A stretch of 64,000 bases of DNA from assembly GCA_036365515.1 (NCBI GenBank), contig CM070876.1, positions 174,245,978 through 174,309,977 of the forward strand, given 5' to 3'. This document shows, one piece after another, positions 48,361 through 60,835 of the stretch. The DNA comes from Torymus aiolomorphi (lineage: Eukaryota; Arthropoda; Insecta; Hymenoptera; Torymidae). Within the stretch, counting starts at the first letter, position 1. Every line of letters starts with the position of its first letter. Below the pieces are notes generated by a model. It worked only from the letters and a program-made list of their open reading frames with translations. It did no database searches and was not told the DNA's origin. Position numbers and translations under genes: made by a program.

Positions 48361-49524
48361 AAATTATATTTCCATCATTACAAACAAGTATCCCAGATAT
48401 TGAAAAATCATCCTCAAATGAACTAAATTTAGCCCTACTAGATCCTACAATCCATACCTCCCCAAACAAAAAACGAATCCTCGCAAACTGAAGTCTAACT
48501 TCCTTCCCACAAAAAAAAATGAAAAACCCAAAACGTCGTTTAAAAACGTTTAGCCACGGTAATTAAACAAGTTCGCGCGTGCGTGCGCGCGGCAAAAATA
48601 ACGACCATAACTCAAGATCGGCAGCTGCTCGGTTTCCTCTACACTCTCACACACACGCACAGACGCATACTCGATCGCTCGCGTGCATGCGCTTATAAAA
48701 CCAGCGCTCGCGCGTGAATACATTTGAAATCGAGCCGTTTCACCTGCACACACGCGCGCGCATCTCTTTATATATAGAAATCGCGCGCGTTTCGCGAGAC
48801 CCGTTAGATATATCGCGCGGTGCGCGCGGGGACGGGGTAATTAATTTCGCGCGCGCCACTAGGCCAAGCGCGCCGGCGGCTGCTCTGCGCAAGGCTGATC
48901 CCGTCGCGCGTGCACGCGAACTTTGCGCTCTCTCTCTCTCTCTCTCTCTCTCGCGATGAATAGGACACATACCGCGGAGTTTTCAAGGTATACACTGGGA
49001 GAGAATTGTATAGTGGTGAAATCGCTGTTTTGAAATACCCGAGCGGGAGTTTGGGTTGTCGGGTAGTGCAGATGGGCTGGGGTGCAGGTAATTAATATGT
49101 CGGCTGGTGCGAGCTTGTTTGGATCGCGAGAAAAATGGGCGAGAAGAAAGTCGCGGTGAAGTTGTCGGCGAGGCTTGCCAAGTACGCAATGAGGTTGGCA
49201 GGAGGAGGAATGGGTGTGAAGAGGTTGCGAGCTGCGAATGCTTCGTGTAAATTAAGGTTCTTTGAGAGTAAAAGTATTTTAAGTGAGGTGCGTATATAAT
49301 ATAGGTATCAAATGCGTTTTGAGGGGATGTCGAAGCCTGTATCTGAAATTACATATACTTATTGACATTCTCGTATTTTCCATTGTTTTTATTCCATTTT
49401 TTATTTTTATGTTAGTATCATTGGCATCCGGCGTTCGATAACTCAGTAGAGACACTGGATGACTGGGATGATTTTAAAAAACAAAAAGTTGAATTTAAAT
49501 AATGTAAAATTCGATGTAAGAATC
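48361..49524. other. GC-rich island (48400-49260)
   Basis: The left shoulder 48421-48480 has 20 C and 3 G; the right shoulder 49021-49080 has 24 G and 9 C. CT run 48921-48953. CGCG-dense core. Confidence 0.45.
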
Positions 49525-49677
49525 TACATATATCGTCGCGAGGTACGAAGAAAAGCTAGTTTCGTGTGAAAAAAAGCCAAAGAATGGGCACATTTTCGGC
49601 TTTTTTGGAGCGAAACTGGCTTTTCTTCGTCTGGCTCTTCTAAGTTGGCTTTTCTTTGTACCGCGCGACGATATGTC
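49525..49677. mobile_element. Small relative of the 45767-47091 foldback element
   Basis: Ends CATATATCGTCGCGAGGTAC and CATATCGTCGCGCGGTAC, with a GAAGAAAAGC-type repeat two to three times per arm. About 150 bp, nearly palindromic, non-coding. Confidence 0.75.
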
Positions 49678-50489
49678 GACGAAAATTATTAGAGAATAAC
49701 GCATTGCATAATAATGCGTTTAATTTATCAGTTTGGATATGTAAAATCTTCTAGTTTGGAATATAATTCTTTACAAATACAATCTAGTGTCAGATAATAT
49801 CGATGTAAGAACACTGTATAATAAATAAAAAAAAAAACTAAATTAACGGAGAAAGCAATAAATTCGTAACAGCAGAAGCCGAATCAAGATTGGTTATTAA
49901 ACTTCAACATTAGCAGTTCGATTCCATTTGTTATGGTACGAGAACGAATTTGTCTACCCAGATAAAACCGTATATGACACACATACATATTTAAGCGTGC
50001 AAGCGATGATTGTATAATTTATGTTCTATTTCGTAGTCGTTTGCACAATTCGTTTCTGTAATTAGTTTGCGGATTATAGCACTAGAAGGATATACACAAT
50101 CATAAAATTGTGGCCATTGGATATAGGTATCTAAATGCTATTAACTACAAATTAACGTTAATATCGTTCATTTATAATAATTAACAGAATTTCAACAACA
50201 TTGACAATGAATTTTGTTAATTAATCAACGTCGTATGTAATTTGGATAACATCAAATAACAATTAATTTATCAATTAATAATGTTACTACCACGCTGTAA
50301 ACGTTGAAAATTTCTTATACTTCTTACAGTATACAGTGCATTCAATTGTTATCGAAAGCCATCTCTCCTTTAACATCAAAATAAACACCACCTTTTTCAA
50401 GTGATTGTGAAATCAACGCAGAATGTATTTCTTTTCTACACCTAATTAAGTCGTTACAACACTTTCAGTGCATTATAAAATCATAATTA
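49678..50489. other. AT-rich spacer
   Basis: Nothing recognised; a T-arm-like word near 49914 is not part of a tRNA. Confidence 0.3.
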
Positions 50490-50549
50490 AATTGCACGCG
50501 CATTATAGTGGTGAAAAAAAAGTAAATCCTTCCTCCAGAGTTGAATTTG

Positions 50550-50623
<74 letters not shown>

Positions 50624-51759
50624 GATGCGCAAGAATGGCAGATGTGCTCGCACTGTTACGTATATATACATTTATAAAATGCAAATGTTTATGCACGCGA
50701 GCGCGCAGGTGAATGGTCTTTATGAAAGAGCTTAGCTGAGCTCGCTGTCTGCTGCATTGGTATACCTCTGCGCATGCGCACACACATGCAACCAGAAATT
50801 TAAACATAGAATTACAAACGTATACATATACGCGTGTACGTACTGAAATCGCGCTGTGAATCATTCAGAGAAAGAGAGAAAAGTTCGCGCACGAGGCGCG
50901 TGTTAATTAATTAAGAAACCTTCGAACGAGCTGCAAAATTACCGTGCAAACGAGTCTCTCTTTCTCTCCTTCTCCCTTCTCCCTTTTCTCTCTCTCTTTC
51001 TCTGTTTTCGCTCTCCTCTAACGGATACCGAGAGAAATTGCTCGTCGCGAATTTATTCCGTAACTTTGGCGCGAGCACCGACCTTCTGCGCGACGCCGCG
51101 GCGTAATTATTATGCGAGTAGCTGTGATGCAATTTCGCGCGGCGAGTAATCGTTAGGCCGCCGCCGCCGCCGTGTGATCATCGGCCATTTCGCATGCAAA
51201 AAAGGCAATTAACCGGTAATATTATAATTAATAAATTAAATACAATAATTGCCTGCGATTAGAATTTGTTGACTTATTCGCGAAGTGCAGCTCGGCGGTT
51301 AATCTGTGAAATATACCGTCGCCCGAGCGCCTTACAGTAAACTTGTTATTCGACGCGGTGTGCAGGTTTCGAGTGACTTTAAAAGAGTGTGAAAACATTA
51401 TAAAGATGAAGTTTAACGCTCGATCATTTTTTTTACATACACAACGTTTAAAAGATTTAAAATTGTTTTCATTCATACAATGTATTCAATTCGTTCATTA
51501 ATCCCTTGAGCGGTGGGCAAAATGTGCTGATTTTTCAGTCATCAAGCACTTTTAGACACTTTCGATTTGACTGAATTTTTAAATCATTAGCACTGAAATG
51601 ATGATTAGAAATTCATTAGTAATGAAAAGTGAAATGCATATTCATTTAATGCAAGATTACTATATACATATTACAAATTTAAGACTTTCTCTTTTCTCAT
51701 CTACAATAAGCTTATCAACTAATTCTGTCCCAATTAATTCACAAAATTCTCAACCCGGC
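50490..51759. other. GC-rich island (50490-51190) with long CT run
   Basis: Begins at the CT microsatellite and continues with CGCG words and more CT (50956-51000). The GCCGCCGCCGCC run at 51160 is notable. AT-rich to 51759. Confidence 0.4.
50552..50621 (+). repeat. CT microsatellite, ~70 bp
   Basis: Uninterrupted CT dinucleotides. Open frames through it on both strands are artefacts. Confidence 0.97.
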
Positions 51760-52849
51760 GTCAGTCCTTCTTCTCCGCAACAAGGTTAATTACCTGTCGA
51801 AAGTGCGAGCTTTTAATAGTTTTCATCCAAACCTTTACTCTCCACTCTCCTCTTCTCTCTCTCTCTCTTCCATTGCGTGCCGCGGCTCTCTCGCAGAGGC
51901 CGCTTAATCGAACCCATTTGAATTATTGCGCGCCGCTAATTGCGCCGCTGGACTCGCGAGCACGAGCGAGCGAGCCAAGCCGCAACCAACGCCCAATGGC
52001 AAGCGATCGTGCCTACTTTTGCATTATTTATAAAGGGGAGAAAGAGAAAGAAAGTCTCTCGGACAATGTGCTGCTCCTGCACTCTCGCGCTCGGAAATAT
52101 GGGCACATCACTGAAGCGGCGCCCTGGGCTATCATAACGGTAGCCCGAGTGAGGGTGCTATCAATTGGTACGGAAATTTTTCTTGCCCGGTTAAGCACAC
52201 ACACACACACACACACACACAACTGCTGGGTACATAAGGTATAGTGAGATCGCTGCGGGTTTTAATTGGTAACAATGTTGATCGAGCAGTTGCGGTTATA
52301 TCGTTCTGGTTAATGTTTTAATTTACGGTGTAGTGTATTTTGTGTAGGGTTGAAACATTAAATAAATAAAATTAAGTTTCTTTTTCTTGTATAGATAGAC
52401 TTGTTGGATTGATTTGGTTCCTAGTATGGGTGATACCTACTGTGATGTTTTATTTGTATTCCTCTCTTAAAAAAACGATGGCAGGATGTTGTGAAGCATT
52501 TAAAGAAGTGATGTGATTGGCTAATAAGTAAATATCCGGTTTGAATGGCGCCAAAATTTAAAATGTTCTCTGATATAAAATGCATATTTCGATTTAAATT
52601 ATATAAGAAAGATTTTTGAATGTGCGTTTGAATAAATTGATAAAATAAACATTAAGCTATGGAATTAATTCAAAGTTCGTATTAGATAATTTCTTTATAA
52701 AATAAATACTTCAAAAATGAGGAAGCATCATAATCCGTTATTTAGTGTAAATGTGTATATACTTTCTGAGTGGGAATGTTCATTAAAGAAAAATGCAATC
52801 ATGAAGTGGAAAATTTTTGTTATTGAATATTATTATGTAAGAAAATTGG
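51760..52849. other. GC-rich island (51760-52330) and spacer
   Basis: C-rich left shoulder with a CT run (51856-51869), a core at 51880-52180, and a CA run at 52196-52220. G/T-rich right shoulder (52230-52520). AT-rich after that. Confidence 0.4.
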
Positions 52850-52878
52850 GCGCGTGAAGCGCATATGGATTTTGCTAG
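52850..52878 (+). mobile_element. Helitron-like 3' terminus, copy 2
   Basis: Hairpin GCGCGTGAAGCGC, ATATGGATTTTG, then CTAG at 52875-52878 followed by T. Same layout as 39190-39216. The 5' edge is not identified. Confidence 0.45.
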
Positions 52879-54049
52879 TTTTATAAAAATTTCGTTAGAG
52901 TGCGTTATACCTTTCGTAATTCGTTCCAAATTCTTTTGGTTAATCGTAAGACGCAATATTTTCCTTGCCCTAATAGCAACGATTTTGAGGTTACGGTTAG
53001 CTTGATCAAATCCGTGAATTTCTAGTGTACGTAATACCCCATAAACGGTTATATATAGTATCTTAAAAAGTAACCTGAAAAGCGTATCACAAAAACTACG
53101 CAGAAAAGCGAACTGAAACAGCTGATTAGAGTATCGATGCGATCTCTTACGATTAACAATCAAAATTCCCACAGATCTTATTCAACTTTACATTTCTTCA
53201 ATTGCGGAAATACTTAATTCTCCCTGCACAACCCGTCACTTTATTTAAATTACGACTCCCGCAAAATATATAAAAATGATGTTTTAGGTATTCCAAAAGC
53301 GCTACATCAAAATTCAAAACACTCCTTCCTCCACCTATACTTCACTCACAATGAAAGTTGCCTCGTTAGTGCTAAAGGTCGTCCCAGTCTAACGAACGAA
53401 GCGCGCGCGCTCACTCACTCGCATAGACGCTCCCTCTCTGTATTTATTAAATCGAAATCCTCGTAAATATGTCAAAAGCGCTCTCCCTCTCTCGCGCTCC
53501 GGAACACAGTCCGCGGATTCCTAAGCGAGCAAAAAGCGGTGATTATCGCATGCGCGCGCGCTCGCTCGCTTATGCAACTCTACTCTCCTCTCTCTCCCTC
53601 TCTCCCGCGCGCGCGCACTCGTTAATCATACGCGCGGGATGATAATTCGCTGGAATATATCTGTGAATGATTTATCCCTGCCGGTTTTGCGCGAAAATCG
53701 ATTCGCCGTTTATACTATAGTATGGAAAACGCGCGCAGACCTTGAGGTTGTATATATTGGAGAGGTCGTTTTTTGGGCAATTATGGTAGTAAATCGGTGT
53801 GAAATACGACTCGCTTGTTCGCTCGCCGCGTGACTGTTTTATTGTTATTGTATGCCGATTTCCCGAGGAATTCGTAGAGAGAGATCGGGAAGATAAAACG
53901 CTAAAAATATAATTATACCCGATGTAGATTAAAAATTGTGCAATCGAGTGCCTCTAATAATAATAATAATAATTATCCTATGGTAATTTACAAGCTTCTT
54001 CGTGTAAATTTCTCAAGGCTAATTAATTACACGCAGTAATCGGCGTTTC
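52879..54049. other. AT-rich spacer and GC-rich island (53330-53900)
   Basis: Left shoulder C-rich (53160-53400), core with CGCG, CT and GCGC runs (53560-53620), right shoulder G-rich (53740-53800). AAT repeat at 53956-53970. No gene. Confidence 0.4.
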
Positions 54050-55599
54050 GGGAAATTTTAACGTCCAACTCTGTGCCATCGATTCAACCGTCATTTTCAC
54101 TTTCTCAGCAGTATAAAAGCAACGCGATCTCAAAGCTATTCGAATGAAAAAAAAACTCCTTAGCGGCATATGAATTAAATGAAGTCATCCCAACGTGCGT
54201 GTATATACCTATACATATATATACGTGCGAACGCCAGCCGCATAGCGCGACATTGACATATGGTAGCCGCTCTCAGGCTAGCGCGAGTGTATCGGCACAC
54301 ACGATTCCCTCCCGACCTCTCGCCCATATAATCCCGTCTCTATTCCCCTCTTCCTCTCCCTCTCTCCACTTGGCCTTTTCGCGTCGGCTCCGTCTTGTTT
54401 TGCGCTTCGCGTCTCTCGTGTCGCGCTAATTTTTCCGGAGCTGGCCGGCATCTCTCGCTGCGGCTATTTCCCCGCGAGTATACACGCACGCGCGAGTGTG
54501 TGTGTGTGTATGGGAGGAGAGCGAAGTCCGGTCGTGCAACTCGGGCACACACGCGAGTGTGCATACGTATATATGTATAGGGTGTGTATGTACGGATGAT
54601 ATTCACTTGGGAGCGCGGGGGGAATCGCAATTATTCCAGGAATTGTTCGACGAAATCGCGGAAAGGGTTGCGGCGCGGAAGTTTTGGAATTCTGCGGTTA
54701 ATAGGAGGGGAATGACGGGTAGATGATTTTGTCGGTAGGGCTTTTTCTTTTTTCTTTTGCCAGTCGTCGTGTGTGCGTTGCGCCTGTATGCGGGATTTTA
54801 TATAAAGGTGAAACAGGGAATATAAGGTTTTGAAAATAAGCGGTTAATTAATTCCGAGAATAAAGTTTCCTTTGACATACGTTACATAAATTATAAACAT
54901 TAGTTAATATTTATAATGTGGAAAATGCTGTGTAGCGAGGAAAAATACTAATTGGTAGATTTAAACTTATTATTAAAGAAGAAATATGAGTACGCGTGAT
55001 ATATATACTTTTTTATTTACTTTGATCATATATTGAAGATTAAGATTTATATATGTAAATATATTGCTTACACATTTTTATTGACAATCTAAATTTATTT
55101 CATAAAAGGTAAGCTATATTGATAAAACACTACAAAAGAAAATAAAAAGAAATATCTTATCAAAATGTTATTGTTGGCTGCCATACTGAAGTAGAATAAA
55201 AATTCTTATTGTAGTGCGACGAGTAACTGTTAAATAATTGTATACGTTATATTATTAAAAACATTAAATTGTTAATGCACCTTTTGTCTTTTTTCGGTAT
55301 TACACTATTACTCGTTTTTTTTTTTTTTTTTTTTTTAATTTGTATAGGAGAGTTTGAGTTTTTTAAAACGTTTTACACTTTTCGTCTCCCGTTGTGTACA
55401 GGTTGTTTGTCCATTAATGATTCTCTCGCATAAATTAAAAAAAAAACTCCTCAATTGTCTTATCTTTATTTTCTATATTTATATCACTTGTCCCTCATGA
55501 TTCCAACTTAAATGAACATACCGAACTATATATACATACATACATATATATATATATATAATCAGCCGAACAAGATCTCACAACAAACCAATTTCAGTT
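54050..55599. other. GC-rich island (54050-54800) and AT-rich spacer
   Basis: C-rich left part (54300-54370), GT run 54498-54508, G-rich right part (54610-54740). A poly(T) run lies at 55315-55336 and a TA run at 55547-55560. Nothing coding. Confidence 0.4.
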
Positions 55600-56339
55600 T
55601 TGCAAATCCAAAATTACCATCATCGTCAGCTCAAAGCCCTAATCTATTCATTCGCATTCACACACGGAAACAGTATCAGCGACAATAAAGACGCGGAAAC
55701 CGAGCGAAGCGATACTCGCGGAAAAAGACGAGCAGCACCATCGAGCTAGAAGCTCATCTGCGAGAAGGAGAGGGAGAGAGAGAGAGAGAGAGACGGAAGA
55801 ATCGTCGATAGGTCTGGAATGTAGACGCCGTGGTGAAACGTCTTATCTAGGTGCATGCGCGCATGCGTCGTGATGCGTTTCCCATCGTCCGCGGGTTCCC
55901 ATCGGTAGCGCGGTGACGTAAAAATTGAAACGACCAGATATAGGTATATTTTTTGTATATGTGTGATCATTGGGCGATTGACAGTTAGACTTGATTTGAA
56001 GTTTGACTTCTTGGTACTTGTAGATGACCCAGTATTAAAATAGAGGATATTCTTAGATAAGATAAGAGTGAACGGTATAAAAAGATGATTTTTTTTATTA
56101 TCATAAAGATATCAAGTGAAAATAGACATACGTTTCCAAACAGTAAACCGAGCAATGAATGTGGGTTGACTTATAGATTATTTCTTATAGAAAAACAAAT
56201 TATTCACTTGTATTATCGCTGAATTGTTGTTTTTGCGCTCTCGATCACAAAGAAATGTGCTCTTATTAATTTTTTTCTTCACGTGATATAGCAGTTGTTG
56301 CCTTTTCTCAACACGCGCATTTTATTACTTTGTTTCGTT
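55600..56339. other. GC-rich island (55600-56030)
   Basis: C-rich left shoulder (55560-55680), GA run 55769-55791, G/T-rich right shoulder with TATAGGTAT at 55939. Confidence 0.4.
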
Positions 56340-57746
56340 TCATTCATGTGAAACAAAACACGATTATAAAAAACGATTTATTAAAAATTACACAATCAAT
56401 ATTCCCAATAAAATGAGACACGAAAAAAAAAGTACAACACAGTGCAAAATAACTATTACGAAATCCATCCACCGCTACCTTAAATCCCCCCGTAAACAGT
56501 AGGTACAATCGTGACAAAGCGCACCAAGGCTCGTCATAAATCATATATTTGACAGACGCCGCACGCGCGCTATCACATTTCAAGCTGCGGCGAACACGAG
56601 AAAGCAATATTTACATAAGCATTCACCTTCGCGCGCGCTTATTACGACATATCGCTACGAAACTACCGTTTTGTCTCTCGCGGGGATCACTTAAGATAGC
56701 GGACACAATGGTTCTCGGCTGACATTTTCCGCCGCGACTGCTGCCCACGACTCTCGCGGAGGTGAGAAAAAGTTGTATAGGTATACGTGTATAGTGGAAG
56801 TGCGATAATTTTTCGATAACCGCGCGGCGTGAGGCTCGCGCGGATCGATGAAAAATTCATGCCGGATAAAAGTGACGGTAATTAATGCGCCTGATGCAAT
56901 GACGCGCGCGACGTATATTTGATGTAATTTAGTTATCTGTTATATATTTGTAAACGACGCGGGGTTGTGTGGATTTTAATTTTAGACTTCTGCGCGTGTC
57001 GAGTGTATTAATCTCGATGTGATTTATAGCGATGAACTACTTGCTAATAAAGTTGTTGGAGTTTATTTTTCTCTTGTCTTTGTCAACTTTTTATGATTGT
57101 TGTTGTCTGAAGTGAAAAAAATCCAATGAATGAATTAAATGATGTAATTGAGGAAATAGAAATTAATACTAAAGTGGGATATTATGTTTAAAAGATTATT
57201 CAAAATTATCACGTAATTATAGGTATATTTTCTCAAAGCCATAAATTTTAAAATTTTAAATGAAAATTCAGTCCACGTTCGTCGAGATCATATGGCTTTC
57301 AACACCACTTAAATTTACTGCAATGGACAGGTGTGAAATTTCAATTTTTATACATGCTTACGTCAAATGTATACCTCACGCAATCATATACTTTATATAC
57401 GACTTATTTAAATATACTGGTAACTTCGTCTTTGTATGGAAAATTGATATTTCACACGAAAATATGACATAATTTTAATAAAAATAGTGTATTCTTGTTT
57501 GGAAAGTCTAAAAATCTGTAAATAGTTTATTACCCAAAACATTATATTATATCATATAGATAATTCCAACAGATTTGATTTTCGAGTAAACATGGTTTAG
57601 CATACCTGATGATAATCACGTAGCGCATATAAAATATAAAGAGAATATTTCGATTCCAAGATTTCTTAACAAATTTTTTGATCAACGATTTGTGTGTCCT
57701 TGCTTACATATAGCTCACAAGAATACTACTTTTGTTTCGTGCACAG
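56340..57746. other. GC-rich island (56340-57000) and AT-rich spacer
   Basis: Left shoulder A/C-rich (56340-56520), core with CGCGCG words, TATAGGTAT at 56776 and 57218. AT-rich to 57746 with nothing coding supported. Confidence 0.4.
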
Positions 57747-57897
57747 GAAGTTGATTTTAAAAACATTTGTTACAAACATGATACTTATCTGTTACATTCT
57801 CGTTGTTGTTTATTGTTGTTGTCCACTTGTTTCGGAACAACCGCGGAATTACGAACGGAGAGACGTCGAAAATCCAAGCAACAAACAATTCGCCAAT
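57747..57897 (+). CDS. Candidate exon encoding a signal peptide
   Basis: The segment follows a good acceptor (TTTTGTTTCGTGCACAG, AG at 57745-57746) and has an ATG at 57778. The reading starts MILICYILVVVYCCCPLVSE, a hydrophobic stretch of signal-peptide type, and continues with a polar, charged sequence (RNYERRDVENPSNKQ) to a possible donor GTACCC at 57898, exactly 40 codons in phase 0. If unspliced, the frame runs to a stop at 57967-57969 with 63 residues. It could be the first coding exon of a small secreted protein or peptide precursor. I do not recognise the mature part and find no second exon. Confidence 0.3.
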
Positions 57898-58422
57898 GTA
57901 CCCTTTATTTTACTTATAACTTTTGCAGAAAAAAGTATAAAAATTTCCCGTGACGCGTATTTGTTATAAGAGAAGCCAAAATTCGACTGATTCATATACT
58001 TACAATCGCTTTCTTTAAGTCGCTGTCTTGACGACGAACTTCATTAGTTTTTCGAACTTGAAGACTCATATAATTTTATACGTATTGGTGCAAGATAATA
58101 TACGTTATTATGCTATTTCTATATAACGTTTAGCAAAAACTGCCCAACATTCACGAACCGTCGTAATCATTCGCATTACTCAACTACCTCACCGCAGTTA
58201 TTCCCGATACCCGAGCACGTGAGATTGGTCAGCTCACCTCCCACTCATTATTTACATTCAGTCAAAAACAGTCCGACGTGACTGACCCCGCGTGTCAACG
58301 AACGGGCCAGCTCATTGGCTGCACCGCGTTCCTCCTCTCACTCTCCTCACTATATATACACACAACACAGTGCCTACGTCAGCCGCAGAAGATATACGCA
58401 TTATCGTGCGGCGACCGCCGGC

Positions 58423-58461
58423 TATATATAACCGCCTAGACTCGGCGGCGGTCAACTCAGT
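58423..58461 (+). promoter_or_regulatory. Core promoter of the F-box gene
   Basis: A TATA box TATATATAA lies at 58423-58431 and an arthropod-type initiator TCAGT at 58457-58461, about 32 bp from the TATAA part. A transcript starting at A58459 would have a 20-nt leader before the ATG at 58479. An inverted CCAAT (ATTGG) lies at 58314-58318. Confidence 0.6.
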
Positions 58462-58478
58462 ACGCTATTCTCATCACG

Positions 58479-58826
58479 ATGAACATCCTCGCAGGCCTCG
58501 TGATGCACCGAACAGTCGACGCTACGCGGCTGGATTTTATCGGCGATCTGCCCCCGGAACTCGGCGCTCTTATCCTCTCGCAGCTCGACGCGCAGTCCCT
58601 GCTGAACGCCGCGTGCGCGTCCAAGAAGTGGCTGTCGGTCTGCAAGTCGAGCGCGAGCCTGAGGCAGCGCGCGCTGAGGCACTTCAGGAGGCTGAACGCG
58701 CTGAAGGCTTTTCCACCGGCGAACTACCTAAACAGCCGACTGGACATCGCGAGCATCATGCTGATCATGCTGATCATTATACAGTGGATCAGGAGGCTCA
58801 TCTTCAGGCCCGATAATAAGTACTAG
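58479..58826 (+). CDS. Small F-box protein with a C-terminal membrane segment
   Basis: A 115-residue, single-exon gene. Residues about 18-62 form an F-box: LDFIGDLPPELGALILSQLD, then the second helix with LLNAACASKKWLSVCK, with the conserved L-P-x-E-L start and the W of the xKxW position. F-boxes bind Skp1 and make the protein a substrate adaptor of an SCF ubiquitin ligase. There is no WD40, LRR or Kelch region. Instead residues about 89-104 are a hydrophobic helix (IASIMLIMLIIIQW), followed by RRLIFR, which would make it a tail-anchored membrane protein with the F-box in the cytosol. The coding region is GC-rich like the island it lies in. TATA box and initiator sit directly upstream. Likely 3' UTR runs to AATAAA at 59526. 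F-box call is firm; membrane topology and target are inference. Confidence 0.85.
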   Translation: MNILAGLVMHRTVDATRLDFIGDLPPELGALILSQLDAQSLLNAACASKKWLSVCKSSASLRQRALRHFRRLNALKAFPPANYLNSRLDIASIMLIMLIIIQWIRRLIFRPDNKY

Positions 58827-59545
58827 GATGGTCACATGTGTGTGAGTTGTGACATTGCCGCGCGTTGTGTAGTGATAATAGAGTGATAGTGATAGACAGA
58901 GATCTTGTGAATATTGTGCGTGTGTCACGTGATGTATATACTTATAACACTTGCTCGTACACGTGCATACAATTTTTCGCGTATAAGTTTTCGCGAGCTT
59001 TATCGGAGCTCGCGCTGTTATCGGCCCGCGATTGTGTGCCGCCGCGTGTTTTGCATCACCGTTTGTTTATTTATAAAACATGCAGCAGTATAGTGTTTAT
59101 CGCGCTGCATTGACTATATATACATAGTATTATCAGCTGCGGTGGTACTTATTTTACACGATAAATGGATAAGTTCGTGTGACAACTAATACGTGTTCTG
59201 CGAAGTATGAAGAGATAATTTAATGTTCCAAAAAGCACGAACTTTCATAATCAGTTGACTACGGAAATATGTTTTGTAATATACTTTGTACTTTAACGTA
59301 CGATAAGCGTATGCGTGATCTTAAAACGTGTGATTGTATAATGTACATTTTCGCACGTTGTTTAATTTTTTTTCGTTAAAAGTATATACAATCGAGATAT
59401 TTTTATTGTATCAGTATGATGCTGAAATGTATATTTGAAAAACGAAATCTCAAGATAAGTGATGATTAGGTGCAGATTATTATATTAAATGTATCTCACG
59501 TTTTTCTCTTTTATAATACATTGATAATAAATCAGCATTTTTTAC
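58827..59545 (+). other. Probable 3' UTR of the F-box gene
   Basis: No supported coding frame. G/T-rich then AT-rich, with a poly(A) signal AATAAA at 59526-59531. Confidence 0.45.
59526..59531 (+). terminator. Poly(A) signal AATAAA
   Basis: First canonical signal after the F-box stop codon, about 700 bp downstream. Confidence 0.5.
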
Positions 59546-60835
59546 ACTTGAAATAACTGAGAAGCCTATAATTTATTTATACAAAAAGGAATTTATCCGT
59601 TGAAAGCTTTACTTTATTTATTATTAAAGATTGCAACGCATTATCATAAATACATATACAATAGTGTAATCATAACAATCTTTCACCACAACCGCCTGTC
59701 TTTACACGTGGCTGCTTATACGCCCGTTGGATTAAAGAAAAAAATAAGATATACCCACCCTCTTTTACTTATTTTCACTCTCAAAAAGAAACCTCGACGA
59801 GAATTAATCCAGACTTCTCGCTCACCGAACAAATATAACCGCGCGCTCATTACGCGCTTCATAACCATAAAGCCCGTCGTCCGCTTCTGCGCCGTTTCGC
59901 TCCCAATAACCGTTACTAAAATCACCCCACCCTGAAAATGAGCAGCTCTCGCCTCGCCGTAAACCGAGCACTATATACACGCCCATTAATACAGCGCATA
60001 TACAACCTCGCGCTTGCGCAGAGAGAGAGAGAGAGAACCTCGACCCCGCGCGCGCACTTAATCTCATTAGCATCGGCATAATTCGCCCGGCGAACGAGTC
60101 CTCTCCTTCAAAAACGACGAAACCGCGCTCGCGCGCGCTCTAAAAAGGGAAAAAGAAAGATACGACCGCATCGTCTGTATATATACATACTTATACCTAC
60201 TAGCGATCGGAGCGCGCGGCGACAGATTCACGATAATCGCGTAAACTCGCGTTCCGCGTCTCGAACTCGCGCGCGGCACACGTGCGTGCGTTATGCAGCG
60301 CATAAGAGAGGATCATATAGGAGCGCTATAGAGCTGCTCTCTCTCTCTCTCTCGCGGAAACTCGTATTAACGAAGCCGCGTGTGTACAGGGCGCCCGTTA
60401 TTCGGGATTTATGGGCGCGCGCACGAGTGTGTATACCTATACGCCGCTGCTGCTGGTCCTTGACCGGTTTCACCGCGACGACTCGTATGGGTGTGTGTTT
60501 GTGCGTGCGTGATGCGAGAGTGCACGCGAGAGGGAGGGCACGAAAATCGCGGTTATTAAAGGGGCTTAGGCGAGCGCGTGTTGGTGTTTCTTTTTTTTTG
60601 TATATATAGGACGACGCGGTGTATAAGGCGCACGCGAGCGCGCGGGGAACTGGAGAGCTGATTTATCGGGTTCGAGCCATTAGTCGGAGAGTGCAGCGCG
60701 CGACTCGCCCGGTTGCTGTGTATTATAAGTATATGGGTCATCGCGCGCGATTTTCCCGACTGGGGATTTGTACCGATCGAGGGTGCCGAATGGGTTCTAC
60801 ATACGCATGAGCGGTTATTTTGCAATTGAAGGTAG
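59546..60835. other. GC-rich island (59690-60810)
   Basis: C-rich left shoulder (59690-59940), GA run 60018-60033, CT run 60336-60352, TATAGGTAT on the minus strand at 60433, and a G-rich right shoulder (60480-60600). No gene supported. Confidence 0.4.

Noticed and set aside
49914..49926. tRNA gene suggested by a GTTCGATTCC word
   Set aside because: No acceptor, D or anticodon arm can be formed with the flanking sequence.
50465..50864. Open frames reading SLSLSL or RERERE through the CT run
   Set aside because: Pure microsatellite translation on both strands.
58292..58816. 174-codon frame overlapping the F-box gene
   Set aside because: It is another frame of the same GC-rich DNA; the F-box frame has a real domain and matches the promoter position.
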